DNA from: Bacteroides graminisolvens DSM 19988 = JCM 15093
Lineage (GTDB): Bacteria > Bacteroidota > Bacteroidia > Bacteroidales > Bacteroidaceae
DNA: 64,000 bases
NCBI RefSeq assembly: GCF_000428125.1
Contig: NZ_ATZI01000001.1
Span: forward strand, 434,001-498,000
Reading direction: 5' to 3'
Shown piece after piece: positions 45,328-54,909 of the stretch (position 1 is its first letter; each line of letters starts with the position of its first letter). The notes under the pieces are model-generated. The model was given only the letters and a program-made list of their open reading frames with translations. It searched no databases and had not been told where the DNA came from. Position numbers and translations under genes: made by a program.

Positions 45328-47706
45328 ATGAAATTTGTAAGCGCATGCTTTCTTCTTTTCTTTTCACTCTGTGTGTACGCTCAAAAGACAGAGACACTCT
45401 ATTTATCAGGTAAAGGTCTAGGTAATACAATTACATGGAATTTTTTCTGCTCTAATGGTCACAAAAGCGGTAAATGGAGTAAGATTGAGGTCCCTTCTCA
45501 ATGGGAACTTCAAGGGTTTGGTGAATATACTTATGGTAGATGGTACAAGACAAAAGGTGCTGTGCCAAGTATGGAAACAGGTTTATATCGTTATTCTTTT
45601 AAGGTTCCTGCAGCATGGAAGGGCAAAATTATCCGCATTTATTTTGATGGAGTGATGACCGACACAGATGTGAAGATCAATGGAATGTCTGCCGGAGATA
45701 CGCATCAAGGAGGGTTTTACCGTTTCTCATACGATATAACAGATAAAATAAAATATGGTGCAAAAAATCAATTGGAGGTTTTTGTTCGCAAGCACTCTCT
45801 AAATAAAAGCGTCAATGCTGCAGAGCGAATGGCTGACTGGTGGACTTTCGGAGGTATTTATCGTCCGGTGTGGCTCGAAGCGAAACCAACCTCACACATT
45901 CAGCACGTTGCTGTTGATGCTTCTTCGCAGGGAATTCTTTCAGCCAAAATACAATTTAATAACCTGAAGAAAGGATGCCATCTCGTTGCTTTAATTGCTC
46001 CTGTAGGGACTGACAGAGGTACCTTTCTTCCACAATCCATATCTCTGCAAGACACTGTTTCTGTGCAGCGAATATCGGTGAATTGGAAGGGGGTTAAAAC
46101 ATGGACTCCGGAGACTCCTAATCTTTATCTGATGACACTGAGCTTACTTAATGAAAAAGGCGAAATGATACATACTTATCAGGAACGCATTGGTTTCAGA
46201 ACGGTAGAGTTCAAACCTAAAGACGGTCTTTATGTGAATGGCACGAAAGTGACCATGAAAGGTATTAACCGACATTCTTTTCATCCCGATGGCGGAAGGA
46301 CTACAAACAGGGAAATAAGTTTGCAGGATGCACTTCTCATAAAAGAAATGAATATGAATGCGGTTCGTTTTCATTATCCTCCCGATACTCATTTTTTAGA
46401 GATGTGCGATTCGTTAGGATTGTTTGTCATCGACGAACTGGCTGGTTGGCAGAATTCCTATGATACTTCTACCGGACTTAAATTGCAGCGTGAGATGTTG
46501 CTTCGTGACGTAAATCATCCTTCCATTGTTTTATGGAGTAATGGTAACGAGGGAGGTTGGAACAATGCTCTAGATCAGCATTTTGCTGATTATGATATAC
46601 AAAAAAGACACGTCATACACCCTTGGGCTGATTTCAACCAACTTGATACGCACCACTATCCGGCCTATTTAACAGGTGTGGCTCGTTTTACTAACGGGTA
46701 TAATGTATTTATGCCAACCGAATTCATGCATGGTCAATATGATCAGGGACACGGAGCCGGTTTGCAAGATTTTTGGGACAACTATACTCGTCATCCATTG
46801 TTTGCAGGCGGTTTCATGTGGGATTTTTGCGATAATGCAGTGAAGCGTGCTGACAAAGGGGGAATACTTGACTCTGAAACTTTTAATGCACCAGATGGAA
46901 TTCTGGGACCCTATCGTGAGAAAGAGGGAAGCTATTATACTGTACGCGAGGTATGGTCGCCTATCCAAATCAAGAAACAATACATAACATCTTCATTCAA
47001 AGGTGAATTCATGTTGAGCAACAACTATTTGTTTACGAACTTAAGTCAGTGTACTATGAAGTATCAAATATATGCGGCTCCGTCTCCTTTAAAAGGGGGG
47101 CAACAATCTTTGCTTGCATCTGGAGAGGTTGTATTACCTTCGCTTCATCCGGGTGAGACCGGACGTGCTGTGATGCAAGTTCCTGAAAATTTCTTCGAAG
47201 GAGATGTTCTTCAACTAGAGGCATTTGATGCTACAGGCAAAAGCATTTGTAACTGGACGTGGCCCATACATTATGCGGCTGATTATTTTCAGAAGCAGCG
47301 TGCCCTAATTTCTTCTGATGAAACGGCTCTTTTAACTGAATCAGACTCCACGGTCACTTTGTCTGCTAAGCATGTAACTGTTACATTTACAAAGCAAGAT
47401 GGGAAGATTATCAGCGTGTTGAACTCTTTAAATAAACAAGTCCCTTTCAAAGAAGGACCGGTTGCTGTTGGAATGAAAATGAAGCCAATACGTTCAACTT
47501 GCAGGATGGATGGTACCGATGCGGTGTTTTGTGTCAATTATGTAGGCGGTGTTGACTCCATCGTGTGGCGTATGTCGGCCGACGGCCTCCTTAATATGAA
47601 TGCGGTACTGCTTAATCGTGCCTCTGGGGGAGGTGGTTTCGATGATGCGTTTATGGATGAGCAAGTCTATAATTTGGGATTGACCTTCTCATATCCGGAA
47701 AAGTAG
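45328..47706 (+). CDS. GH2 beta-galactosidase, interrupted by in-frame TAG
   Basis: This 792-residue stretch codes for a secreted GH2 enzyme: signal peptide (ending VYAQ), sugar-binding domain (VPSQWELQGFG), Ig-like domain and TIM barrel. The acid/base Glu is in NGNEGGWN (E408) and a likely nucleophile in PTEFMHG (E465). The start of a large Bgal_small_N domain follows. It stops at TAG 47704-47706, but the same frame continues without a break through family-conserved sequence (CTGMRWFGRGPYRVW). The complete gene would be 944 codons up to 48162. Either this is a recent nonsense mutation (or base-calling error), or the protein is made in two parts. Confidence 0.85.
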   Translation: MKFVSACFLLFFSLCVYAQKTETLYLSGKGLGNTITWNFFCSNGHKSGKWSKIEVPSQWELQGFGEYTYGRWYKTKGAVPSMETGLYRYSFKVPAAWKGKIIRIYFDGVMTDTDVKINGMSAGDTHQGGFYRFSYDITDKIKYGAKNQLEVFVRKHSLNKSVNAAERMADWWTFGGIYRPVWLEAKPTSHIQHVAVDASSQGILSAKIQFNNLKKGCHLVALIAPVGTDRGTFLPQSISLQDTVSVQRISVNWKGVKTWTPETPNLYLMTLSLLNEKGEMIHTYQERIGFRTVEFKPKDGLYVNGTKVTMKGINRHSFHPDGGRTTNREISLQDALLIKEMNMNAVRFHYPPDTHFLEMCDSLGLFVIDELAGWQNSYDTSTGLKLQREMLLRDVNHPSIVLWSNGNEGGWNNALDQHFADYDIQKRHVIHPWADFNQLDTHHYPAYLTGVARFTNGYNVFMPTEFMHGQYDQGHGAGLQDFWDNYTRHPLFAGGFMWDFCDNAVKRADKGGILDSETFNAPDGILGPYREKEGSYYTVREVWSPIQIKKQYITSSFKGEFMLSNNYLFTNLSQCTMKYQIYAAPSPLKGGQQSLLASGEVVLPSLHPGETGRAVMQVPENFFEGDVLQLEAFDATGKSICNWTWPIHYAADYFQKQRALISSDETALLTESDSTVTLSAKHVTVTFTKQDGKIISVLNSLNKQVPFKEGPVAVGMKMKPIRSTCRMDGTDAVFCVNYVGGVDSIVWRMSADGLLNMNAVLLNRASGGGGFDDAFMDEQVYNLGLTFSYPEK

Positions 47707-47715
47707 TGTACGGGC

Positions 47716-48162
47716 ATGCGTTGGTTTGGCCGAGGCCCTTACAGAGTTTGGAAGAATCGTGTTCCGGGAACGAATTATGGAATATGGCATAAGGATTACA
47801 ACAATACAATTACCGGTGAATCCTTTGAAAATCTCGTCTATCCCGAGTTTAAAGGCTATCATGCTAATTTATATTGGGCGACTATAGAGAATAAAGAAAC
47901 TCCTTTTACTGTTTATTCGGCTAGCGATGGAGTTTTCCTCCGCCTTTTTACACCGGAAGAGCCTAAAGGCAGACAAGATGGTGTGAATACCATGCCCGAC
48001 TTCCCAGCCGGCGATATTTCTTTTTTGTTTGATATTCCTGCCATACGTTCCTTTAAGCCGGTTTCTCAGCATGGGCCTCAGAGCCAGCCCGGAAATATCC
48101 GTATTAAGAAAGGAGACGAAGGCATACGTTTGAACTTATACTTTGATTTTAGAAATAAATAA
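47716..48162 (+). pseudogene. C-terminal Bgal_small_N fragment of the interrupted GH2 gene
   Basis: These 148 residues are in the same frame as the upstream GH2 gene and separated from it only by TAG and three codons. GRGPYRVWKNR, YPEFKGYHANLYWA and the closing LNLYFDFRNK are the normal C-terminus of large GH2 beta-galactosidases (Bgal_small_N/domain 5). The ATG at 47716 is an internal Met with no start signal, so independent translation is doubtful. Confidence 0.8.
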
Positions 48163-48178
48163 TTCGAATGATAATACC

Positions 48179-50287
48179 ATGAAAAAACTATTTTATTCAT
48201 TGGCTGCTCTGATCCTCGGAGCATGTGGTGCGGGCAAGCAATCTCCTATTGACAGAGAGGCCCTTGTTACAAGGAATAATCCTCAGGTTAGTTCCTTTGA
48301 TTCTTTGGCTTCACTTTCTGTTGGCAACGGAGAGTTTGCCTATACAGTTGATGCAACTGGGTTACAAACTTTTCCGGCCATGTATTCCAATGGCGTGCCC
48401 CTTGGAACTCAAAGTCAGTGGGGATGGCATGCATTCGCCAACCCTGAAGGATATCGTCACGAAGAAACTCTTAAGAATTATGATTTCGGTCGTGGGCGCT
48501 TGGAACCCTATTCTACTCAATTTAATGAAAAAGGTCGTCAGCAAGATGCAGCCAATTGGTTTCGAGTAAACCCACATCGTCTGCATTTGGGTATTGTTGG
48601 CTTAGAACTATCAGAGAGAGTAACCCCGACTGATTTTACAGATATTCACCAGACACTGGATATGTGGAAAGGGGTTATTCACAGTAGTTACAAGATAGCA
48701 GGTGTTCCCTATGAAGTAGAGACAGCCGTTCATCCTAAGGCAGACCTGATTGCTGCGCGTATCACTAGTACCGGGCATTCGGGTGTTAAGTTTCACTTCC
48801 CTTATCCTACCGGAGGCCATTGTGATGATGCCTGTTTATGGAATGTGAATGATAAACATTCAACGACAATCATCGCTCAAGATGCACAATCGGCCGTATT
48901 GAAACGAGTTTTGGATGCTACCACCTATTACGTGACTATCCGTTGGGAAGGCAATGCAACTATAAAAGAGAAGGAAAAGAACTATTTCGTTTTGACTCCT
49001 CAAGGTGATTCTTTGGCCTTTACTTGCGAGTTTACTTCTGACGCTCCATCTAAGGAGAAAGTAAATGTGGACCAAACCCTGTCTGCCGCTGCTGAATATT
49101 GGGTTTCCTTCTGGAAAAAAGGAGGTGCGGTTGACTTCTCATTGTGCACAGATTCCCGTGCCAAAGAACTGGAACGTCGCGTGGTACTTAGCCAGTATCT
49201 ATTGGCTATCCAGTGCGCAGGGACCACCCCGCCGCAGGAAACAGGGCTGACTTACAATTCGTGGTTTGGCAAGTTCCATTTAGAAATGATTTGGTGGCAT
49301 CAGGCACAGTTTGCGCTTTGGAACCGAGCTGACTTGCTTGACCGTACTCTCGGATGGTATGAAAAGGCTGAACCCATAGCCCGTGAAATAGCAAGACGCC
49401 AAGGGTTTCAAGGAGTTCGATGGATGAAGATGACTGATCCCGGAGCATTGGAAGCGCCATCAAAGGTAGGAAGCTTTCTTATCTGGCAGCAACCTCACCT
49501 TATTTATTTGGCCGAACTGATTTATCGTGCCAACCCCAGTGAAGAAGTGATTAAGAAATACAATCGTTTGGTGCAGGAAACAGCTAAGTTCATGTATTCT
49601 TTTGCCACGTACGATGAGTTGGAAGGTCGCTTTGTGCTTAAAGGAGCTATCCCGGCTCAAGAAACATTGCGTGCGGCCGAGACAGTGAACCCTCCTTTTG
49701 AACTTTCTTATTGGCATTTTGCCATGGAAACGGCACAAAAATGGCGCGAACGTTCCGGAGAAAAGCGTAACCTGCAGTGGGATGAGATGATTGATAAACT
49801 CTCTCCTTTGGCTTACAATGAAGATAAGTTATACTTGGCAGCTGAAACAGCTGTCGATACCTATAAAGATATCCGTTTTACTTCAGACCACATGGCGGTG
49901 CTTGGCTCTGTCGGTGTTTTGCCCATGTGCAAATTGATTCGGGAAGACTATATGAAGAATACGCTTCATTGGATTTGGGATAATTGGAACTGGGGTAAAA
50001 CTTGGGGATGGGATTATCCTATGACCGCAATGAACGCCGCTCGTTTAGGAGAACCTGAAAAAGCAGTGGGAGCCTTACTGATGGAGAAACGAACAAATAC
50101 GTATTTGGTAAACGGACATAATTACCAGGACGGGCGTCTCAGAGTTTATCTACCCGGCAATGGCGGTCTGCTTACGGCTGTGGCTATGATGTGTGCAGGT
50201 TGGGACGGTTGCAAAGAGCAGACCCCCGGTTTCCCGAAAGACGGAAAGTGGAACGTGCGATGGGAAGGCCTTAATCCCATGCCTTAA
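48179..50287 (+). CDS. Six-hairpin glycosidase-like lipoprotein, unassigned family
   Basis: This 702-residue lipoprotein has a lipobox LGAC near residue 14. A beta-sandwich N-terminal half (about 25-310; LASLSVGNGEFAYTVDATGL) is joined to an (alpha/alpha)6 barrel (about 320-700). The barrel includes WFGKFHLEMIWWHQAQFALW and WNWGKTWGWDYPMTAMNAAR, aromatic- and acid-rich segments as in clan GH-L type enzymes such as GH65 and GH15. Family and substrate are not identified. It follows the interrupted GH2 after 16 bases and precedes the next barrel protein by 21, so the three were one operon. The upstream frame to 48143 overlaps the GH2 remnant and is not used. Confidence 0.7.
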   Translation: MKKLFYSLAALILGACGAGKQSPIDREALVTRNNPQVSSFDSLASLSVGNGEFAYTVDATGLQTFPAMYSNGVPLGTQSQWGWHAFANPEGYRHEETLKNYDFGRGRLEPYSTQFNEKGRQQDAANWFRVNPHRLHLGIVGLELSERVTPTDFTDIHQTLDMWKGVIHSSYKIAGVPYEVETAVHPKADLIAARITSTGHSGVKFHFPYPTGGHCDDACLWNVNDKHSTTIIAQDAQSAVLKRVLDATTYYVTIRWEGNATIKEKEKNYFVLTPQGDSLAFTCEFTSDAPSKEKVNVDQTLSAAAEYWVSFWKKGGAVDFSLCTDSRAKELERRVVLSQYLLAIQCAGTTPPQETGLTYNSWFGKFHLEMIWWHQAQFALWNRADLLDRTLGWYEKAEPIAREIARRQGFQGVRWMKMTDPGALEAPSKVGSFLIWQQPHLIYLAELIYRANPSEEVIKKYNRLVQETAKFMYSFATYDELEGRFVLKGAIPAQETLRAAETVNPPFELSYWHFAMETAQKWRERSGEKRNLQWDEMIDKLSPLAYNEDKLYLAAETAVDTYKDIRFTSDHMAVLGSVGVLPMCKLIREDYMKNTLHWIWDNWNWGKTWGWDYPMTAMNAARLGEPEKAVGALLMEKRTNTYLVNGHNYQDGRLRVYLPGNGGLLTAVAMMCAGWDGCKEQTPGFPKDGKWNVRWEGLNPMP

Positions 50288-50308
50288 TTCTTTTGTTTGG
50301 AAACTATT

Positions 50309-53300
50309 ATGAGAAAAAGAAAGATTACTGCGCTTTGTACCCTTTTCATTCTGTTGTGTATTCTTTCCAGTGAAGCATTGGGCCAGCCTCTTGCTTCATT
50401 GAACGAAGGAAAACATACGTCTGCCCGAAAGTTGCGTTACCATCCGGATGGGGAAGACTTTGTAATCGTTAATGGCGATCGCAAGTTTAACCGTGCCTTA
50501 TATGGCAGTCATTCCGGTTTCCGCCTGGAGACAAGTGATGTGCCTGAATTCGCATTGTATTTACCCCGCATGGGAGGAAATCTGACTTTAGGACTGCGAT
50601 TGAAAAACCGTGTTCTGTCACTCAATCATGCATCGCGTATTGAATCTCGTTATCGGGCGGGAAGTCGTATATATAAGATAACCGATCCGATATTGGGTAA
50701 AAACGGTGTTCTTGTCATTACTGCGCTGGCATTACCCGATACCGATGGAGCTATCTGGAAAATTGAGAGTAAGAATATTCCTTCGGGTATTGAGTTGACT
50801 TGGTTATTTGGAGGTGCGGCCGACAAACGTTTCAGTCGGGAAGGCGATATGGGAGTAGATCCTGCTGATTGTTTCGACTTGAAGCCCGAATATTGTTCGG
50901 GCAATGTATATGCCATCAAAAACAATCAGTTCCAAGTTACTTTCGGACAAAAATCCAAAACGGGTGCTCGTGTACTGAGTGGGTTATTCCCTTCCGGATC
51001 CAAGCTTACCACCGATGAATTACCTCGTTTACACGGAAGTGTGCTACTCCAAAAAGAACAGTACTTTCTGTTGCATTCCGGAGAACCGTCCGATTCTCCC
51101 GTGATTCTTTCCGCTTTGTTTGATAAAGCAGAAAGGACTCGTCGTACCTTGGCCGAGCGCATTCGTATTTCAACTCCTGATCCTTATTTTAATACCTTGG
51201 GAGGCGCGTTAAGCGTTGCGGCCGACGGTATATGGGATGGTGAAGTCTGGTTACACGGAGCCATAGGCTGGCGCATGCCTTTGAGCGGTTGGCGCGCAGC
51301 TTACACAGGCGATGTTCTGGGCTGGCACGACCGGGCACGAAAGCATTTTGATGCGTATGCGGCGAGTCAGGTCACCCATAAACCACAGGTTAAACAGCAT
51401 CCCGCGCAAGATCCAGAGATGAATCTGGCCCGTTCCATCAAAGAGTGGGGTACACCGCAGTATAGTAACGGATACATTTGCCGGAACCCAAACCGCAATG
51501 ATCAGATGCATCACTACGACATGAACTTATGTTATACAGATGAATTGCTGTGGCATTTCAATTGGACGGGCGATTTGGCTTATGCTCGCAAGATGTGGCC
51601 CGTTTTGGTTCGTCATCTTGACTGGGAGAAACGCAATTTCGATCCCGATAACGATGGATTGTATGATGCTTACGCTTGTATATGGGCCAGTGACGCACTC
51701 TATTATAATTCGGGTGCAGTAACACATTCGTCGGCCTACAACTATCGAGCGAATAAGATGGCTGCCGAGATAGCCCGGCTCATTGGCGAAGACCCGTCAC
51801 CTTATGCTTCGGAGGCTGCCCAAATACTCAAGGCCATGAACGAACAACTTTGGATACCATCCAAAGGACATTGGGCAGAATACAAAGACTTCATGGGGCA
51901 TAAACGGGTGCATGAAAGTGCAGCGGTCTGGACTGTTTATCATGCTATTGATAGTGAAACGGCCGATCCTTTTCAGGCGTATCAGGCTACTCGGTATGTA
52001 GATACAGCTATTCCCCATATTCCCGTCCGTGCCGAAGGGCTTAAAGATGAGCAGTTCGAAACGATCTCTACTACGAATTGGTTGCCTTATTCATGGAGTA
52101 TCAATAATGTGGCATTTGCCGAAGTGATGCACACCTCGTTGGCTTATTGGCAGGCCGGACGCAATGATGAGGCTTTTAAACTTCTTAAAAGCTCCGTTCT
52201 CGATGGTATGTACTTGGGAGGAAGCCCGGGTAATTTTGGTCAGGTTAGCTTTTATGATGCGGCACGCGGTGAGTGTTACCGAGATTTCGGCGATCCCATA
52301 GGAGTTGCCTCACGTGCTTTGATTCAAGGACTTTACGGCATTGTTCCCGACTTGTTGAATAACCGTTTGCTGCTTCGCCCGGGATTCCCGGTTGAATGGC
52401 CTTACGCTTCGCTCGAAACGCCTGACATTTCATTTGTTTACCAACAAGAAGGCCCAAGTGACGTGTACCGGGTGTCCACCCGCTTTGATAAACCGTTAAC
52501 CATTGAGTTGCAATGTCGTGCCCGTATGGATCGTGTGGTAACTGTTACGGTGAATGGCAAAAAAACTCAGTGGAAACAAAATGAAACGTCCGTTGGCTAT
52601 CCTTGCTTGCTTATTGAAATTCCTTCGGCTAAAACCGCGGAAATAAAAATTGAATGGGCAGGTCGTCCTGTTGAGGCCGGTTTGTTGCAAACGGGCAAGG
52701 CATACAAAAAAGGTGACGTAGCCAAAATCTCCTTCCAATCATTGACTATGGAGGAACTATATGATCCTCAAAACGTTTTCTTGAAAACTCGTATTCCCAT
52801 CAATCCCAAAGAGTTTGTGGCAGTGGTTACCGGTGCTCCCGGAGGGCGAACAGCCTTTGCACGCGTGCGGCAAGGTGATCTGTCTTGGTGGTTACCCATA
52901 GAAATACAAGTGGAGGAGGAGAGTAAAGACGCTGCGGCAGCCTTCTCGAAGGTAGTGTCTGCACATTGCCGACCGGTCAACATGGATAGTTTGTGGAACG
53001 CACCGGTTACTGCCATTTTTAAGAATGAATATTTAACTCCCCGCTCTCCGTATACAACATTGCAATTGCCCAAACAAGGAATAGGTGAGTGGTGTCATCC
53101 TAAAACTACAGCGGTGATAGACGATTCGGGACTTCGGAAGAAAGTGCGAAACCAGTTGTTTGCTACACCGTTCGGGGTCAACTTCCGAACACCGTCGGAG
53201 GGAAACAACATTGCATTTACTTCTTTGTGGGATAATTATCCCGATAGCATTCGGGTGCCGCTTACGGGTAGTGCATCGCATGCTTACTTATTAATGGCGG

Positions 53301-53677
53301 GCAGTACCAATCACATGCAATGCCACATCGTTAACGGAATTGTAAAGGTACATTATACAGATGGCAGTTGCGATTCTTTGGAATTGATTAATCCGGAAAA
53401 CTGGTGTCCTATTGAGCAAGACTTTTTCGTTGATAACGTTGCTTTCAGTATCAAGGCGCCACGCCCTTATCGGGTGCATTTGCTTTCGGGGTTGGTAAGC
53501 AACAACCTAGAGAAGGATTTGACTATTAAAGGCGTGTATGGTCGTGAAATTCCCGGTGGAGCAGGCGTATTGCTCGATATGCCCTTGAATCCCAAGAAAA
53601 CATTAAGTCATCTTACTTTGGAAACCCTCTCAAACGATGTGGTGATAGGCTTAATGAGTATAACGCTGCAGCAGTAG
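50309..53677 (+). CDS. DUF4450-like large (alpha/alpha)6-barrel protein
   Basis: This 1122-residue protein has a signal peptide (ending SSEALGQ). The N-terminal region (about 35-290; YHPDGEDFVIVNGDRKFNRA, EFALYLPRMGGN) resembles proteins annotated DUF4450. The central barrel (about 300-720) carries the calcium-loop-like DPDNDGLYDAY and WASDALYYNSGAVTHSSAYNY, as in GH78/GH63-type glycosidases. The C-terminal part (about 860-1122) looks like a beta-sandwich. The frame extends to 50297 but begins with TTG; ATG 50309 is chosen. Probably a glycosidase acting with the GH2; activity unproven. The gene is more GC-rich than the 5' half of the window. Confidence 0.7.
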   Translation: MRKRKITALCTLFILLCILSSEALGQPLASLNEGKHTSARKLRYHPDGEDFVIVNGDRKFNRALYGSHSGFRLETSDVPEFALYLPRMGGNLTLGLRLKNRVLSLNHASRIESRYRAGSRIYKITDPILGKNGVLVITALALPDTDGAIWKIESKNIPSGIELTWLFGGAADKRFSREGDMGVDPADCFDLKPEYCSGNVYAIKNNQFQVTFGQKSKTGARVLSGLFPSGSKLTTDELPRLHGSVLLQKEQYFLLHSGEPSDSPVILSALFDKAERTRRTLAERIRISTPDPYFNTLGGALSVAADGIWDGEVWLHGAIGWRMPLSGWRAAYTGDVLGWHDRARKHFDAYAASQVTHKPQVKQHPAQDPEMNLARSIKEWGTPQYSNGYICRNPNRNDQMHHYDMNLCYTDELLWHFNWTGDLAYARKMWPVLVRHLDWEKRNFDPDNDGLYDAYACIWASDALYYNSGAVTHSSAYNYRANKMAAEIARLIGEDPSPYASEAAQILKAMNEQLWIPSKGHWAEYKDFMGHKRVHESAAVWTVYHAIDSETADPFQAYQATRYVDTAIPHIPVRAEGLKDEQFETISTTNWLPYSWSINNVAFAEVMHTSLAYWQAGRNDEAFKLLKSSVLDGMYLGGSPGNFGQVSFYDAARGECYRDFGDPIGVASRALIQGLYGIVPDLLNNRLLLRPGFPVEWPYASLETPDISFVYQQEGPSDVYRVSTRFDKPLTIELQCRARMDRVVTVTVNGKKTQWKQNETSVGYPCLLIEIPSAKTAEIKIEWAGRPVEAGLLQTGKAYKKGDVAKISFQSLTMEELYDPQNVFLKTRIPINPKEFVAVVTGAPGGRTAFARVRQGDLSWWLPIEIQVEEESKDAAAAFSKVVSAHCRPVNMDSLWNAPVTAIFKNEYLTPRSPYTTLQLPKQGIGEWCHPKTTAVIDDSGLRKKVRNQLFATPFGVNFRTPSEGNNIAFTSLWDNYPDSIRVPLTGSASHAYLLMAGSTNHMQCHIVNGIVKVHYTDGSCDSLELINPENWCPIEQDFFVDNVAFSIKAPRPYRVHLLSGLVSNNLEKDLTIKGVYGREIPGGAGVLLDMPLNPKKTLSHLTLETLSNDVVIGLMSITLQQ

Positions 53678-53697
53678 TTGCAGAAGTATGTATATAC

Positions 53698-53733
53698 AAA
53701 AAGAGGTTTGCCACTTGTGACAAACCTCTTTTT
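53698..53733. terminator. Bidirectional terminator between DUF4450-like gene and tRNA-Leu
   Basis: AAAAAGAGGTTTG and CAAACCTCTTTTT form a perfect 13-base-pair stem with a 10-base loop. Its A and T flanks allow it to stop the plus-strand operon and the minus-strand tRNA-Leu, whose 3' end is 4 bases away. Confidence 0.85.
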
Positions 53734-53736
53734 ATG

Positions 53737-53818
53737 TGCGGATGATAGGACTCGAACCTACACGTCTCACGACACCAGATCCTAAGTCTGGCGCGGCTAC
53801 CAATTACGCCACATCCGC
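53737..53818 (-). tRNA. tRNA-Leu (TAG)
   Basis: An 82-base class II tRNA on the minus strand. GCGGATG pairs with CATCCGC, the anticodon stem CCAGA/TCTGG encloses CTTAGGA (anticodon TAG), a long variable arm (TGTCGTGAGACG) follows, and the T-arm holds GGTTCGAGTCC. CCA is not encoded. Confidence 0.97.
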
Positions 53819-53851
53819 TCATGCAGGCAATAGTTACCTTGTTTTGCGGTG

Positions 53852-53882
53852 CAAAGATAAGTACTTTTTCCGGTTTCGCAAA
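53852..53882 (-). promoter_or_regulatory. Promoter of tRNA-Leu
   Basis: On the minus strand TTTG (53879-53882), a 19-base spacer and TATCTTTG (53852-53859) match the Bacteroides consensus exactly. The box lies between the tRNA and the S41 peptidase stop. Confidence 0.8.
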
Positions 53883-53898
53883 CAATTTGCTTATAAAG

Positions 53899-54897
53899 TT
53901 AATTTTTTATTAGTTTCCGGGCTGTTTCAATGATTGTATCAATCCCTTTATCTTCGTCATTCTTTTCCATATTAACAGTAACATCGGGATCAATACCAAA
54001 TTCAATCTGGTTCATTTCCGCGTCAAAATGCGGACTGGCCGAGTAGCGTACCGACCATCCGTTGGGCAATTCCGAAGAGAAAGGCATGCCCGATCCGCCT
54101 CCGGTTTGATCGCCTACAGTAGTTACCAAAGGCAGGTATCTCATGGAGTTGACGAAATCATTGGTCGCACTGTATGCATGACGGTTGGTCAGCACCACCA
54201 CCTTCTTTTGCCACCTGATCTGTTTGGAAGACTCCAGATAAATAGGTTCCGGATCAGAGAAATCACTATGCCCTTTCCCCGTTTTGTGTCTGATGTAACC
54301 GGTCAGTACTTTTTCGTTGGTAAAGCGCGATGCCAGAGTAGACGAATTGCTTAAATTTCCTCCTCCATTATTGCGAACATCAATGATGATTCCGTCGCAA
54401 ATGGCCATGTATTGCAATATTTCATTTAAGTTTCCATTGCCTATCGGATTACTGAAACTCTCGTAATAGATGTAACCCACGTTGTCATCTAAAATAGTGT
54501 ATTTGGCTCCTCCCGCAATGCGATAGTCGGTTTCCAGGTATTTTTCAACAATGGCTTCATTAAAATTCCTCGGATAATCCTCGTACCAATTCCAGTAGCG
54601 CGCCACGTCGCTGGAAGAGTAAAGGTTCACGTGCCCGTCTTTTAGTTCATCGAGCATATCGCCCAATACCTCAAAAAGATTCTCGTCACTCATGGTAGGA
54701 GTCAGTTTCTTCTGATAAACGGTGTAGATGCTATCCCAATTTATTCCTTTGTAATCAAGGAAACAATATTTCTCATCAATGATAGTCCATAAGGCATCGA
54801 AGTTACCTTGCGGAGAGTTATCGTATTCTTCTTCTCCTATGCAGGAAGAGAACAACACAACAGTGAGCAGAATCAAGTATTTGATATGTCGTTTCAT
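53899..54897 (-). CDS. S41-family peptidase lipoprotein
   Basis: This 332-residue lipoprotein has a lipobox FSSC (Cys19). A helical N-terminal region (about 25-110, FDALWTIIDEKYCFLD) precedes a short PDZ-less linker and the S41 core. GIIIDVRNNGGG and NRHAYSATNDFVNSM are the family signatures; the probable catalytic Ser is S243, with a downstream GDQTGGGSG loop. It would cleave unfolded proteins or process C-termini in the periplasm. It is the third gene behind topoisomerase subunit A and the DUF3316 gene (12-base gap). Confidence 0.9.
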   Translation of the reverse strand: MKRHIKYLILLTVVLFSSCIGEEEYDNSPQGNFDALWTIIDEKYCFLDYKGINWDSIYTVYQKKLTPTMSDENLFEVLGDMLDELKDGHVNLYSSSDVARYWNWYEDYPRNFNEAIVEKYLETDYRIAGGAKYTILDDNVGYIYYESFSNPIGNGNLNEILQYMAICDGIIIDVRNNGGGNLSNSSTLASRFTNEKVLTGYIRHKTGKGHSDFSDPEPIYLESSKQIRWQKKVVVLTNRHAYSATNDFVNSMRYLPLVTTVGDQTGGGSGMPFSSELPNGWSVRYSASPHFDAEMNQIEFGIDPDVTVNMEKNDEDKGIDTIIETARKLIKN

Positions 54898-54909
54898 TTC
54901 TGTCTTTCT

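Noticed and set aside
47704-47706. TAG read as pyrrolysine or the gene as naturally split
   Set aside because: No pyrrolysine machinery is known in Bacteroides, the downstream ATG is an internal conserved Met, and simple nonsense mutation is more likely.
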